NCBI GenBank assembly: GCA_029265795.1
Contig: JAJUGV010000007.1
Span: forward strand, 1-58,528
Source of the DNA: Alcaligenaceae bacterium
Lineage (GTDB): Bacteria; Pseudomonadota; Gammaproteobacteria; Burkholderiales; Burkholderiaceae_B
Direction: 5' to 3'
DNA length: 58,528 nt
How positions within the stretch are numbered: position 1 is the stretch's first letter; every line of letters begins with the position of its first letter. Below are positions 32,646 to 42,526 of this stretch, piece by piece. The notes under the pieces were generated by a model. It searched no databases. It saw nothing but the letters and a program-made list of their open reading frames with translations, and was not told where the DNA came from. The translations under genes were made by a program, and so were the position numbers.

Positions 32646-33574
32646 GCCCGATCCCCGACGCGCTCACCCAGTAGGCCGGAAGGTCTGAATACCAATACCA
32701 AGATCAGCACAATGAATGAAAAGACGTCTTGGTAGTTACTGCCAAAGAACCCATTCGTAAGGTCGCCGATGTAGCCTGCACCCAGTGACTCAATTACTCC
32801 CAGCAACAGGCCGCCCAGCATGGCACCGGCGAGATTCCCTATCCCGCCCAGCACCGCCGCCGTAAATGCTTTGAGCCCAAGAATGAAGCCCATGGTGTAT
32901 TGCGCGACGCCGTAGTAGGCGGCCACCATCACCCCTGCCACTGCCGCCAGCAGGGAACCGATCAGGAAGGCGGCGGAGATCACCGTGTTGATATTGACCC
33001 CCATCAGGCCGGCCACCTCGCGGTTTTGAGCGGTGGCCCGCATTGCCGTCCCCAACCGCGTCCGATGCACCAGCAATGTCAGGCCGGTCATGATTGCAGC
33101 TGCACCCACAATAATGATGAGCTGCAAGATGCTGATGCGCGCCTCGCCGATACTGAAGATTCGCGGCTCGATGATGTGCGGAAAGCTAAGGTAATTGCGC
33201 CCCCACACCATCATGGCGACGTTCTGGATGATGATGGAGATGCCGATAGCAGTGATAAGAGCCGCCAGGCGCGGCGCCCGACGCAAGGGCCGGTAGGCAA
33301 AGCGCTCGGCAGTCCACCCCAGTGCCATGCAGATAGGCATGGCGACCAGCAGCGCGGTGGCCACCAACATCCAGGCGGACACCCCGCCTGGATTTGCACC
33401 CACTAGGGTCACCACCAGTGTGGTGGCCACCATGGCACCGACCATCACGACATCGCCATGAGCGAAGTTAATGAGGCCGATGATGCCATACACCATGGTG
33501 TACCCCAACGCCACTAGCGCATAGACGCTGCCGACCGTCACACCGTTGATGAGTTGTTGAAGCAGGATATCCAT
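32642..33574 (-). CDS. livH: Branched-chain amino-acid ABC transporter permease LivH
   Basis: Inner-membrane permease that pairs with LivM. 310 residues with about eight hydrophobic helices. The N terminus QLINGVTVGSVYALVALGYT is diagnostic of LivH. GIIGLINFAHGDVVM follows near 30, and the EAA-like loop TAMRATAQNREVAGLMGVN near 180. It starts 8 bp after livJ and overlaps livM by 4 bp. Confidence 0.95.
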   Translation of the reverse strand: MDILLQQLINGVTVGSVYALVALGYTMVYGIIGLINFAHGDVVMVGAMVATTLVVTLVGANPGGVSAWMLVATALLVAMPICMALGWTAERFAYRPLRRAPRLAALITAIGISIIIQNVAMMVWGRNYLSFPHIIEPRIFSIGEARISILQLIIIVGAAAIMTGLTLLVHRTRLGTAMRATAQNREVAGLMGVNINTVISAAFLIGSLLAAVAGVMVAAYYGVAQYTMGFILGLKAFTAAVLGGIGNLAGAMLGGLLLGVIESLGAGYIGDLTNGFFGSNYQDVFSFIVLILVLVFRPSGLLGERVGDRA

Positions 33575-33582
33575 AGGGTAGG

Positions 33583-34737
33583 CTAGTTAGCGCTACTCAC
33601 CATGGTCTTAACCATTTCCCACTTCCCATCTTTCACTTGATAGATAGTGACGGAGATCTCTTTGAGGTCACCGTTCTCATCATAAGCGATGCTCTCGCTG
33701 GTGGCGCCTGCGCGTTGTAGTGCTGCAAGTTTGGGCAGATAGTCGGCCGGTTTGGATGAGCCCGCCTCTTTCATGGCAGTAATCATGTTCCAGGCGCCAT
33801 CGTAAGCATAAGGTGCATACACACCTGGATTCTGATTGAAGCGCTCTTTATAGGCCTGTTCGAACTTAGTGCCGGCGGCCATCTGTTGCAAAGGCACCCC
33901 TGCCAGCGATGCGTAGGTTCCTTCGGCGTCTTCCCCTGCCAGCTTCAAGAAGGTTTCACTGCGCGTCATTTCGCCGGAAACCAGAGGCGCGTCCAGGCCT
34001 AGCCTCACCATCTGACGGCGCATGGGCCCAGACTGGGCATCTAAGCCGCCAAAAAACACGACGTCGGGATTTTTGGCGCGGATGTTGGTAAGAATGGCCG
34101 TAAAGTCGTTGGCCTTGTCGGTCGTATACTCACGCGCGACGATCGTGCCGCCGTTGGCTTCCACCGCCTTGGCGACCTGATCGGCAAGACCCTGCCCATA
34201 TGCGGTGCGATCATCGATGAGGGCCACGGTTTTAGCACCGAGATCCTTCACAATGAATTCACCTGCCGCAGCGCCCTGCTGTGTGTCACTGGTCATCATA
34301 CGAAAGGTGGTGTTGAACCCCTGCGCCGTGTATTCCGGCGAGGTTGCCATGGCAACTTGCGGCAACCCTTCATCGTGATAGATGCTGGAGGCGGGTATCG
34401 TGGTGCCGGAGTTGAAATGCCCCAGCACCCCCTGTACGCCTTCGTCAACAATTTGCTGCGCCACCTGAACGGCGGTGCGCGGGTCTGCCTGGTCATCCCG
34501 ACTTACCAAGACAAACTTGGCCGTGTCTCCATCCAGCTGAATCTTCTGTGCATTGGCCTCTTCGAGCGCAAGCATCAAGCCGTTGCGCATGTCTTCGCCG
34601 TAATGCGATTGGGGACCGGTTAGAGGGGCGGCAAAGCCCAGCTTAACGACTTGCTCAGCGGCTGCCGGTGCGGCGGCAAAGACCGCCATGGTAGCGGCCG
34701 AAGCGGCCAACAATTTGAAGCCCTTGCTGAATTGCAT
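33583..34737 (-). CDS. livJ: Branched-chain amino-acid ABC transporter substrate-binding protein (LivJ/LivK family)
   Basis: Periplasmic type I binding protein that captures the amino acid. 384 residues with a signal peptide ending near PAAAEQ (about residue 27). The mature start VVKLGFAAPLTGPQSHYGEDM is typical of the family, and VQGVLGHFNSGTTIPAS forms the ligand cleft. GGAG lies 6-9 bases before ATG 34737; the in-frame ATG at 34764 is less likely. First gene of the liv operon. A weak promoter-like TTACAA-16-CATAAG lies upstream. No regulator gene is adjacent. Confidence 0.93.
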   Translation of the reverse strand: MQFSKGFKLLAASAATMAVFAAAPAAAEQVVKLGFAAPLTGPQSHYGEDMRNGLMLALEEANAQKIQLDGDTAKFVLVSRDDQADPRTAVQVAQQIVDEGVQGVLGHFNSGTTIPASSIYHDEGLPQVAMATSPEYTAQGFNTTFRMMTSDTQQGAAAGEFIVKDLGAKTVALIDDRTAYGQGLADQVAKAVEANGGTIVAREYTTDKANDFTAILTNIRAKNPDVVFFGGLDAQSGPMRRQMVRLGLDAPLVSGEMTRSETFLKLAGEDAEGTYASLAGVPLQQMAAGTKFEQAYKERFNQNPGVYAPYAYDGAWNMITAMKEAGSSKPADYLPKLAALQRAGATSESIAYDENGDLKEISVTIYQVKDGKWEMVKTMVSSAN

Positions 34738-34835
34738 GATTGTCTCCGATATACTTTTTTTCATGCAGACGGTGCCTGCACATTAGCATTCGCATTACAA
34801 CAGACCTTATGCCCAGCATCGAATCGGTTGTAACC

Positions 34836-35498
34836 CTAGGGAGACGTCACACAGCCCCGGAAGCTCACGCCACCCGAGTGCTCATCGGCCATCGATGGCA
34901 CCGCCGATGAAGTGGATTTAACACTCTGCCCCCGCAAGGTTTCTGCCATAAGATCGGCCAGCATATCGAGAGCTTGTCTATGCCCTTCCACCAAGGCGGA
35001 CATACCCGCGGCGACCGGCAGCTGAACCTGAGCAGAACACATCTTGCGATTCATTTTTTTTGGCATGCCTAAGGGCACCAGTCGCCAGACAACGTCCTGC
35101 CGCACAGATTCGCCGTAGACGGAATCAAATCGCTGGACGTCGACAAACACCTGCCAGACAGGCGGGCCGTCCACCCGTGAACTGCCCACATCAAGCACAT
35201 TCAAGCGGAGTGTCAGTGCATCCGCTAGTGCATCACGAATCTGAGCCTCTAACGGCCCCGCCCATAACGCAGCGTTCAAGGGCACGACTTCGGCGCCGCT
35301 GGCCGATGCAACGACGATTTGCGGCCGAGCCACTTGCTCCGGAACCAGTACGGGCTGCACACTGATCACATAATCGGAATTCAGCTTGCGCTCTTCCGGC
35401 CCCGTAGCAATAGCTGGTGCCTGCAAGGAATAATATTGCGGTGCGGTAGTCGAACAGCCGGCGACCAACATCACCACACCCGCAACGACCCACTTCAT
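34836..35498 (-). CDS. pqiC: PqiC-like ABC-type transport auxiliary lipoprotein
   Basis: Outer-membrane lipoprotein partner of the PqiB MCE tube. 220 residues. The lipobox VAGC places the lipidated cysteine at Cys15, a client of LspA and Lgt. The PqiC/DUF330 core follows, with YYSLQAP at 22 and VWQVFVDVQRFD near 115. The tail beyond about 190 is serine/threonine-rich and probably disordered. It starts inside the pqiB stop (4-bp overlap). Predicted role: anchor the PqiB bridge to the outer membrane for phospholipid traffic. Confidence 0.88.
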   Translation of the reverse strand: MKWVVAGVVMLVAGCSTTAPQYYSLQAPAIATGPEERKLNSDYVISVQPVLVPEQVARPQIVVASASGAEVVPLNAALWAGPLEAQIRDALADALTLRLNVLDVGSSRVDGPPVWQVFVDVQRFDSVYGESVRQDVVWRLVPLGMPKKMNRKMCSAQVQLPVAAGMSALVEGHRQALDMLADLMAETLRGQSVKSTSSAVPSMADEHSGGVSFRGCVTSP

Positions 35499-37171
35499 GG
35501 TTGAACCTCCAGACGGTCGCGTGCTGCACCGCGTATCAATGAGCCGGGCTGGGCCTGTAAGTGGTCAGCCAGGGCGCGCAGCGCACGCGCCGCAGCACTA
35601 AGCTCCCGCATCGTACCTTCTAAGCCGCCCGCGGTAGCAGTGCCCTCATCCACAAACCGATCAACCGCCGCCAGAGTCTTGCGCACGGCACGCAAGGTCG
35701 AAGCCAGCTCAGGGGTGACCTTACCGTCCACGCCGGACAGTAAGGCTGTAATACTCTGCAAGGTGTCACGCGCATCCTGAACGATCTCTTCGATGGGCAG
35801 TGCGTCAATCTTGCTGACTATGCTTCCCAATTGCTGCTGCAATCGATCAAAGTCGCCTGTAATCGTGGGCAATACCGCCGGATACTGGGTGCCGTCAAAC
35901 TCGACATCCGGCTGGTCGCGGAAAAAGTCCAGGGCCACATATTGCTGCCCGGTCAGAAGATTGGCAGCTCTTAGCTGTGCGCGCAAGCCTCGCGCCACCA
36001 TATTTTCCAGAAGTCGGGCTCGCGCGATGTGGGGATCCTTATCCAGTCTGGTGAGCTGCTCATAGAGCGGGCCGAAACGGAGTGGATAGATGCGCGCACG
36101 CACCAGCGCGTAGAATTGCCGGCGATCGCGGTCGAACTCCATGTCGATATCTATGACATTGCCCAGCTCAAGCCCACGGAAGTCGATCGGCGCCCCAACC
36201 TTAAGCCCACGCACAGATTGATGGAAATGAAATTCGAGCTGCATCGGCTCGCCATCTGGGTCGGCCATGGCTTGAATTTGTGAAGAATGGAGTGCGAATA
36301 CGGAGTCCGGCACTGCCGCTGCGGTGTCGAACTCATCAGCCGGCGCGAACGCAACACCGCCGGCAAGAATCGCGGCCAAGGAACCGGTCTGCACAGAAAG
36401 ACCGTCGGCGTCTAGCGAAAAATTCACGCCACTGGCATTCCAGAAGCGCGCATCGGCCGTGACGTGGCGATCATGCGGCGCATCGATAAATATATGGACA
36501 TTCACGACGTCGCCGCTTTCGTCCAGGTTATAGCCAATGACCTGGCCGACCTGAATACGGCGGTAATAGACCGGAGAACCGATATCCAGCCAGCCAAGAT
36601 CTTGCGCCTGTAAGGTATAGCGTGAACCGGGTCGCTCACTGCTGATCTCGGGCGGCTGTTCCAGGCCTTCGAAGTCATAAACCGGCTTCCCCGACGGCGG
36701 TACAGATGACGGTGTGTCCACTGCAATATAGACCCCTGACAACAACGTGCCTAAGCCTGACACGCCGCTGATCGCCAGGCGGGGTCTCACCACCCAGAAG
36801 CGCGATTCCTCTCTAGTGATATAGTTCGCGCCGTCGCGGTTGAGTTGCGCCGTGACCAGGACCTTGCTTCGTTCATGGTCAACTTTGAGACCGGTGACCA
36901 CTCCGATAGCAACGTCCTTATAACGAACCCGCGTCTGACCCACTTCGATGCCGTCCGCCGATTCAAATGAAACAGTAATAGTGGGACCCGCCGCCATCCA
37001 GTCGCGCGCCATCAAGCCCGCCCCCACCAATACCGCAAGCAGGGGTACCAGCCATATCCAGGAGATGCGCTGCTCCTTGCGCGGCCGCAGCTCCGGTTTC
37101 CGACGGGTAACCTCCGGCGAGTGAACGGCCTCCTTTGGTTTCCCGGTGTCCTTTTCTTTATTATCAGTCAT
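35495..37171 (-). CDS. pqiB: PqiB-like MCE-domain protein (intermembrane lipid transport)
   Basis: Periplasm-spanning tube of stacked MCE rings anchored in the inner membrane. 558 residues, the PqiB length. A cytoplasmic, charged N terminus of about 35 residues precedes one transmembrane helix (about 37-54). Three MCE domains start near 62 (ITVSFESADGIEVGQTRVRYKDV), 178 and 300 (FHFHQSVRGLKVGAPIDFRG). A helical C-terminal stretch from about 450 forms the needle in the E. coli protein. It overlaps pqiA and pqiC by 4 bp each. Confidence 0.92.
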   Translation of the reverse strand: MTDNKEKDTGKPKEAVHSPEVTRRKPELRPRKEQRISWIWLVPLLAVLVGAGLMARDWMAAGPTITVSFESADGIEVGQTRVRYKDVAIGVVTGLKVDHERSKVLVTAQLNRDGANYITREESRFWVVRPRLAISGVSGLGTLLSGVYIAVDTPSSVPPSGKPVYDFEGLEQPPEISSERPGSRYTLQAQDLGWLDIGSPVYYRRIQVGQVIGYNLDESGDVVNVHIFIDAPHDRHVTADARFWNASGVNFSLDADGLSVQTGSLAAILAGGVAFAPADEFDTAAAVPDSVFALHSSQIQAMADPDGEPMQLEFHFHQSVRGLKVGAPIDFRGLELGNVIDIDMEFDRDRRQFYALVRARIYPLRFGPLYEQLTRLDKDPHIARARLLENMVARGLRAQLRAANLLTGQQYVALDFFRDQPDVEFDGTQYPAVLPTITGDFDRLQQQLGSIVSKIDALPIEEIVQDARDTLQSITALLSGVDGKVTPELASTLRAVRKTLAAVDRFVDEGTATAGGLEGTMRELSAAARALRALADHLQAQPGSLIRGAARDRLEVQP

Positions 37172-38544
37172 TTGTCATTTCCGCCAGGACTCTCTTCGGC
37201 TCGGTCCCAGCCAGTGCGCGGATCATAGCTCATAGCCGCCAACATGGTCAGTACCACGACCATGCCAAAGCTGGCAGCGGCCGGGCCCGCGGTGATTTGC
37301 GACACACCGGGAAAGTTCGCCATCGCAGTCATAAGAATGACCACAAACACATCCAGCATCGACCACTGGCCAATAAATTCCACCAATTCGTACAGGCGAG
37401 TCCGCTGACGCTGTGAGCGCTCGCCTTTCCAACTGCGTAACGACAGCAGCACCGCCAATGCCACCAGCTTGGTGATCGGCACGACTACACTGGCCACGAA
37501 TACGATGATGGCAAGGTCCCAGGAGCCCAGGCGCCATAATTCGACTACGCCTCCTAAGATCGTGTGAACACTGGTTCCCAGCATGCTGCGGATTTCCATC
37601 ATGGGCAGCACATTCGCCGGGATATAGACCACCGCTGCCGCAATCAGCAGCGCCCAGACTCGTGCTCTCATATCCGGTCTGCGTTTCCGTACGTGGCTGG
37701 CACAACGTTCACATCGTGCAGTGCCACCGTGAGGGTCATGCGCTTGCACGTAGCCGCAGACCTGACACGCCGCCAGCTGCTGGGAGGGCACTCCCGGATC
37801 ACGACTGAGCGGTGCAATACCCGCCGCTTCGGCATACCCCCAGAGACGTTGGCTATCCAGCCTGCTGAGCGCAGTCATTAAGAAGGTCAGGAAGCCAAAG
37901 GCCCAGATCCCTGCGGCAGGCTCAAGTGCTGCCAACCCCGCGAATTTGACGATCGCGACGATGATCGCCAGCATCAGGACGGGCACCATGCTCCATGGCC
38001 CGACATGATGGTATATGCGCATCGCGACACGAAAATCGGGCGGCAAATAGCCCTTGCGTATGCAGCCGAGTGCCCAAAGCAGAAAACACAGTTGGGTCAA
38101 TGGCATCCAGAAGCCGACCAGCCCCGTCATCACAGAAAGTATGTAATGACCGTTACTCCAGCTGAGCCATAGCGCACCGACAAAATTGGCATCCACCGTC
38201 TTGCCCATCATGGAAAGGCGCGCAAGAGGAAAGAAATTGGCGATGCAAAATACCACCAGTGCGGCGGCAGTCAGCCCGGACCAAAAAGAGAGGGAAAAAC
38301 GACTACGTCTAAGCAAGACATATCCGCAGCGGCTGCAAAGCGCCATACCGCCGGGTTCTACCTCTATCGCGGTATGAATTGTGTCGCAATGATTGCATGC
38401 CACCACAGCGCCCGGTGGGGGCGCACAATCCCGAGGGGGGGCGGCACCTGCAGATGCAAAGCTCGAATCAGGTAGCAACGCTTTACCCCGCCATGCTCCA
38501 TCGAGCCCGGCGGTGCAGACACTGCTGCGCCCGCCGGCCTGCAT
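37168..38544 (-). CDS. pqiA: PqiA-like integral membrane protein
   Basis: Polytopic inner-membrane partner of PqiB. 458 residues. It has two PqiA repeats, each starting with a zinc-ribbon: CNHC...CSRC near 47-70 and CQVC...CERC near 257-282, then four hydrophobic helices per half. The ATG at 38544 overlaps the clpA stop by one base (TGATG). The first 45 residues are alanine/proline-rich without family character, so a later start is possible. Placement directly behind clpA, not as a free-standing pqi operon, is noteworthy. Confidence 0.88.
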   Translation of the reverse strand: MQAGGRSSVCTAGLDGAWRGKALLPDSSFASAGAAPPRDCAPPPGAVVACNHCDTIHTAIEVEPGGMALCSRCGYVLLRRSRFSLSFWSGLTAAALVVFCIANFFPLARLSMMGKTVDANFVGALWLSWSNGHYILSVMTGLVGFWMPLTQLCFLLWALGCIRKGYLPPDFRVAMRIYHHVGPWSMVPVLMLAIIVAIVKFAGLAALEPAAGIWAFGFLTFLMTALSRLDSQRLWGYAEAAGIAPLSRDPGVPSQQLAACQVCGYVQAHDPHGGTARCERCASHVRKRRPDMRARVWALLIAAAVVYIPANVLPMMEIRSMLGTSVHTILGGVVELWRLGSWDLAIIVFVASVVVPITKLVALAVLLSLRSWKGERSQRQRTRLYELVEFIGQWSMLDVFVVILMTAMANFPGVSQITAGPAAASFGMVVVLTMLAAMSYDPRTGWDRAEESPGGNDK

Positions 38545-40862
38545 CAATCAACCAGTTCAGGTTCCGGGCGGGAGGGCGTGGGATCGCGACCTTTGCCGTC
38601 ATCCTTGCCATTCTCTGGGAAAGTGAGACGCACTTTGCCGTCGTCGTCGAGCCCGACTTCAACCTGACCGCCATCAACCAACCGCCCGAACAGAAGTTCA
38701 TCAGCCAAGGCTCGACGAATAGTGTCCTGAATAAGCCGCTGCATGGGGCGTGCGCCCATGGTGGGGTCGAAGCCTTCTTTAGCCAGATGCTCGCGCAACG
38801 CGTCTGTGAATGTGACTTCCACGCGCTTCTCGTGCAACTGGTTTTCGAGCTGCAGCAGGAATTTGTCCACGACCCGCAAGATAATTTCGCGCGACAGTGG
38901 CTTGAAGCCGATAATGGCGTCGAGCCGATTGCGGAACTCGGGAGTGAACATTCGCTTGATCTCAGCCATTTCATCGCCCGCCGTAGCTGGCGCGGCAAAA
39001 CCGATGGTATTGCGATTCAGCGCTTGAGCCCCCGCATTGGTGGTCATGATGAGAATCACGTTGCGGAAATCCGCCTTGCGACCGTTGTTGTCGGTCAGTG
39101 TGCCGTGATCCATAACCTGCAGCAGAATGTTGTAGACGTCCGGGTGAGCCTTCTCGATTTCGTCAAGCAGTAATACACAGTGCGGCTGCTTGGTAATGGC
39201 TTCGGTCAGCAAGCCACCTTGGTCGAAGCCCACGTAACCGGGAGGCGCACCGATCAGACGGGACACCGTATGGCGTTCCATGTATTCGGACATGTCGAAG
39301 CGCAGAAGCTCGACGCCCAGAACGAAGGCGAGCTGCTTGGCGACTTCTGTTTTTCCCACACCCGTGGGGCCGGAAAACAAGAAGGATCCAATGGGCTTGT
39401 CGGGACGCCCAAGGCCGGAGCGAGCCATCTTGATAGAGGCAGCCAGCGCTTCGATGGCGGTTTCCTGGCCGAATACAACGGTCTTTAAGTCGCGCTCAAG
39501 CGTAGCCAGCTTGTTGCGATCGTCTGTAGACACGCTTTGAGGCGGAATACGTGCAATCTTGGCGACGGTTGCCTGCACTTCCGCCTTGCCAATGAGCTTT
39601 TTGCGACGCGACGGCGGCAAGAGGCGTTGCGCGGCCCCAGCCTCATCTATGACGTCGATGGCCTTATCGGGCAAGAAACGATCATTGATGTGTCGCGCTG
39701 CCAATTGCGCAGCAGCAGTGATGGCTGCTGATGAGTATCGCACTCCGTGGTGGGCCTCGAAGTGGCTCTTGAGGCCGCGAAGAATTTGAATAGTCTGCTC
39801 GACCGTGGGTTCCGCGACATCGATTTTCTGAAAACGGCGCGACAGAGCATGATCTTTTTCGAAGATGCCCCGATACTCGTTATAAGTGGTGGCGCCCATG
39901 CACTTCAGCTGCCCCGAGGACAACGCCGGTTTCAGCAGGTTCGAAGCATCGAGCGTACCGCCGGATGCAGAGCCCGCGCCGATTAAGGTGTGGATCTCGT
40001 CGATAAACAATACAGCATTGGCGTTGTCCTTAAGACATTTCAGGACGGCCTTGAGGCGCTGCTCAAAGTCGCCCCGGTATTTGGTTCCCGCCAGCAACGC
40101 GCCCATGTCCAATGCATAAACTTGCGCATCGGCAAGGATTTCGGGTACATCGCCACGGGTAATGCGCCATGCGAGGCCTTCCGCAATTGCAGTTTTTCCT
40201 ACCCCGGCCTCGCCCACCAGCAACGGGTTGTTTTTACGACGCCGGCATAGCACCTGGATGACACGTTCGACTTCATGCTCGCGCCCAATGAGCGGATCGA
40301 TCCGCCCTTGGCGTGCTTCGGCATTGAGATCCGTGGCGTACAGCTCCAACGGGGACTTCTGCTGATCGGATTTAGCTTCTTCCACTTGTTGTGCCTTCGG
40401 CTGTTCTACTGGCGGTTCTTCGGGCGTCTTGGTGATGCCGTGCGACAGATAGTTCACGACATCGAGACGCGTGACACCCTGCTGTTGCAAGAAATAGACC
40501 GCGTGTGAATCCTTTTCGCCGTACATGGCCACCAGCACGTTGGCGCCTGTGACCAGATTCTTGTTTGAATTGCCGGACGAGACATGCATGATGGCCCGCT
40601 GAATGACCCGCTGAAAGCCCAGTGTGGGCTGCGTATCGACATCTTCATCGCCGGGAAACACCGGAGTGTTTTCTGCGATGAATTTACGCAAGTCTTGACG
40701 CAAGGCTTCGATATTGGCGGAGCACGCGCGCAGCACTTCGCTGGCGGCGGCATTGTCCAGCAGGGAAAGCAGCAAGTGCTCTACGGTAATAAATTCATGT
40801 CGCGCCGTGCGGGCCTCGACAAAGGCCATGTGCAGGCTGACTTCAAGTTCTTCGGAGATCAC
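38544..40862 (-). CDS. clpA: ATP-dependent Clp protease ATP-binding subunit ClpA
   Basis: Double-ring AAA+ unfoldase that works with ClpP and the adaptor ClpS. 772 residues. The Clp N-domain repeats are at about 1-145. Walker A boxes are GEAGVGKT (217-224) and GPTGVGKT (498-505). An IGF-type ClpP-docking loop appears as NTIGFAA near 617. The acidic C-terminal tail is unusually long (about 25 residues, rich in Asp/Pro/Glu). Start is GTG 40862 with a perfect GGAGG 5 bases upstream. It follows clpS by 276 bp, and its stop overlaps pqiA by one base. Confidence 0.97.
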   Translation of the reverse strand: MISEELEVSLHMAFVEARTARHEFITVEHLLLSLLDNAAASEVLRACSANIEALRQDLRKFIAENTPVFPGDEDVDTQPTLGFQRVIQRAIMHVSSGNSNKNLVTGANVLVAMYGEKDSHAVYFLQQQGVTRLDVVNYLSHGITKTPEEPPVEQPKAQQVEEAKSDQQKSPLELYATDLNAEARQGRIDPLIGREHEVERVIQVLCRRRKNNPLLVGEAGVGKTAIAEGLAWRITRGDVPEILADAQVYALDMGALLAGTKYRGDFEQRLKAVLKCLKDNANAVLFIDEIHTLIGAGSASGGTLDASNLLKPALSSGQLKCMGATTYNEYRGIFEKDHALSRRFQKIDVAEPTVEQTIQILRGLKSHFEAHHGVRYSSAAITAAAQLAARHINDRFLPDKAIDVIDEAGAAQRLLPPSRRKKLIGKAEVQATVAKIARIPPQSVSTDDRNKLATLERDLKTVVFGQETAIEALAASIKMARSGLGRPDKPIGSFLFSGPTGVGKTEVAKQLAFVLGVELLRFDMSEYMERHTVSRLIGAPPGYVGFDQGGLLTEAITKQPHCVLLLDEIEKAHPDVYNILLQVMDHGTLTDNNGRKADFRNVILIMTTNAGAQALNRNTIGFAAPATAGDEMAEIKRMFTPEFRNRLDAIIGFKPLSREIILRVVDKFLLQLENQLHEKRVEVTFTDALREHLAKEGFDPTMGARPMQRLIQDTIRRALADELLFGRLVDGGQVEVGLDDDGKVRLTFPENGKDDGKGRDPTPSRPEPELVD

Positions 40863-41138
40863 GCTACCTCCATTGCATATTGGAGCGGGACAAACAAATT
40901 CGACAAATCCCTGTTGTTATTCTATGACTAAATCGAGCTTGCGTATCACCAATGACTGAAAGCAATGACACCACCTTTTGGTGCCACATAACGACTTTAC
41001 TATACCCGTAGTTTGAAGAATTGTGCTGGGGGCAGCGCACAAGACAAGCTGGAAGAAATCCGGTATGCGCACACAGGCCACAACTGATGTATAGCCGTGC
41101 CAGAAAGTAACAATAATATACAGTGCAACGGTTATTTA
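40863..41138. other. Intergenic region between clpS and clpA
   Basis: A 276-bp AT-richer gap. On the minus strand a TATAGT -10-like element occurs about 135 bases before the clpA GTG, with only a poor -35. A small CACC-AAAA-GGTG hairpin lies nearby. No open reading frame or RNA gene is recognisable. It probably carries a separate clpA promoter. Confidence 0.3.
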
Positions 41139-41465
41139 TTATTCAGCGGGCGGCACCGGTTCCATGATGCATTGCAGGGGGTGCTGATTCATGCGCGCCA
41201 ATTGAATGACGGATTCGACCCGTGTGGCGGCGATGTCACGCGTATAGACCCCTACCACCCCACGACCTTCGTTATGCACTTTCAGCATAATGCGCGCAGC
41301 CTCTTCGAGCGATTTGCCGAAGACTTGCTGGACCACCACCACCACGAAATCCATTGGTGTGTAGTCATCGTTAAGTAGTACGACCTGATACATGGGTGGT
41401 GGGGCGAGCCGCGCCGGCTTGCGTTCCACGACCGTAGTGTGCTTGGGTACGACCTGAGTCCCCAT
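41139..41465 (-). CDS. clpS: ATP-dependent Clp protease adaptor ClpS
   Basis: N-end-rule adaptor that delivers substrates with bulky N-terminal residues to ClpA. 108 residues. The substrate pocket includes [16 protein letters not shown] (26-41), with the conserved NDD and M. The [19 protein letters not shown] segment binds ClpA. The flexible N-terminal 25 residues are typical. Paired with clpA downstream on the same strand. Divergent from cspA. Confidence 0.96.
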   Translation of the reverse strand: MGTQVVPKHTTVVERKPARLAPPPMYQVVLLNDDYTPMDFVVVVVQQVFGKSLEEAARIMLKVHNEGRGVVGVYTRDIAATRVESVIQLARMNQHPLQCIMEPVPPAE

Positions 41466-41488
41466 GACAATCTTAGTGTTTCCGATAG

Positions 41489-41518
41489 TTGACGCCAGTT
41501 GCGCTAATTGCGCATGAT
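41489..41518 (+). promoter_or_regulatory. Possible promoter of the cold-shock gene
   Basis: TTGACG (41489-41494) and CATGAT (41513-41518) are 18 bases apart. Initiation would give a leader of about 105 bases before the ATG at 41629. Long leaders are usual for cspA-type genes, where they act as thermosensors. The -10 matches only 4 of 6 positions. Confidence 0.35.
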
Positions 41519-41628
41519 GGGATGATTCTGAGTGCTCTTGTATTGTTGCATACCAGAATCCATAGGCGAAAGCTTACCCCATGTAATAAAAGTATCAATC
41601 CAACACACCAAAGTTGAGGGCAGTCCGC

Positions 41629-41874
41629 ATGTCTGATTCAATCGCCACCTCCGTGCCCGGGGAATCTCAAAAGCTGACGGGGACCGTTAAATGGTTCAAC
41701 GATGCCAAAGGGTTCGGTTTCATTACTCCCGATAATGGGGGTGAAGACCTTTTTGCGCATTTTTCTTCCATCCAAATGAACGGCTTCAAGACGCTGAAAG
41801 AAGGTCAGAAGGTCGAGTTCGAAATTGCCCAAGGTCCTAAAGGCAAGCAAGCACTTAATATTACAGCGGCCTGA
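41629..41874 (+). CDS. cspA: Cold-shock domain protein (CspA family)
   Basis: Small single-stranded nucleic-acid-binding RNA chaperone. 81 residues. The OB-fold has RNP1 KGFGFIT and RNP2 LFAHFSSI; the start of the domain is [14 protein letters not shown] near 17. The N terminus carries about 15 extra residues compared with CspA. GAGGG lies about 9 bases before the ATG. Whether it is cold-inducible or constitutive cannot be told from the protein. Confidence 0.93.
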   Translation: MSDSIATSVPGESQKLTGTVKWFNDAKGFGFITPDNGGEDLFAHFSSIQMNGFKTLKEGQKVEFEIAQGPKGKQALNITAA

Positions 41875-41930
41875 CCTCTCGTGCGTGTATTTGCCGGTCA
41901 CCCCAATCCGGCATACGTTAAAATCTAATA

Positions 41931-42461
41931 ATGTTTGGAACCCGTTTATGTTCAGGGCTATGCAGCCCTGTTTTTTTTTGTTTGGCCCTCTTGGGCGCTG
42001 CGAACGTAGCCATTGCGTCTGGGCCCTCTGCTAAGTCTACGGAACGCACCGATGCCATGCTGATGCTCAGCATGGCACAGTTGCCACGCATCCCATTACA
42101 AATAGGCTCGCAGCGCATCACAGTCGAGGTGGCGGCAGATGAACCCAGTCGCCAGAAGGGCCTGAAATTTAGGGAGTCGCTGGCCCCCAACCATGGGATG
42201 CTGTTCGTATTCCCCGTCGCTGCCCAGTACTGCTTCTGGATGAAAGACACCTCCATACCACTAACCGTGGCCTTCATTGATGCGACGGGTACCATCATCA
42301 GTATGGCAGATATGCAGCCGCATTCCTTGGACTCCCGTTGCTCTATGGCACCAGCGACATACGCTTTGGAAATGGAACAAGGCTGGTTTGCACGTCACGG
42401 TATCCGCCCCGGTACGCGCGTCAACGGGCTGCCCCGTTTGGTGAGGCGACCTGTTGGCTAG
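41931..42461 (+). CDS. DUF192 family protein, probably exported
   Basis: Uncharacterised conserved protein. 176 residues. A hydrophobic N-terminal segment (about 10-29, ending near AIASG) looks like a signal peptide. The DUF192 core (about 55-165) has RQKGLKFRESL, GMLFVFP, FWMKDTSIPLTVAFID and a C-terminal VLE-like EMEQGWFARHGIRPG. No enzymatic function is established for the family. It lies 56 bp behind cspA on the same strand. The ribosome site is poor, so the start is less certain. Confidence 0.82.
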   Translation: MFGTRLCSGLCSPVFFCLALLGAANVAIASGPSAKSTERTDAMLMLSMAQLPRIPLQIGSQRITVEVAADEPSRQKGLKFRESLAPNHGMLFVFPVAAQYCFWMKDTSIPLTVAFIDATGTIISMADMQPHSLDSRCSMAPATYALEMEQGWFARHGIRPGTRVNGLPRLVRRPVG

Positions 42462-42526
42462 CTATATTAGCCTGTTCTAATATACAATGAAGCGTATTCG
42501 ACAACCTGCTTCAAGAAGGAACGACT

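Noticed and set aside
38379-39173. Plus-strand reading frame (264 codons) opposite clpA/pqiA
   Set aside because: Shadow frame; no motif.
41577-41585. CCCCATGTA upstream of cspA matching a sigma32 -10
   Set aside because: No TTGAA at 13-15 bases upstream, so it is probably chance.
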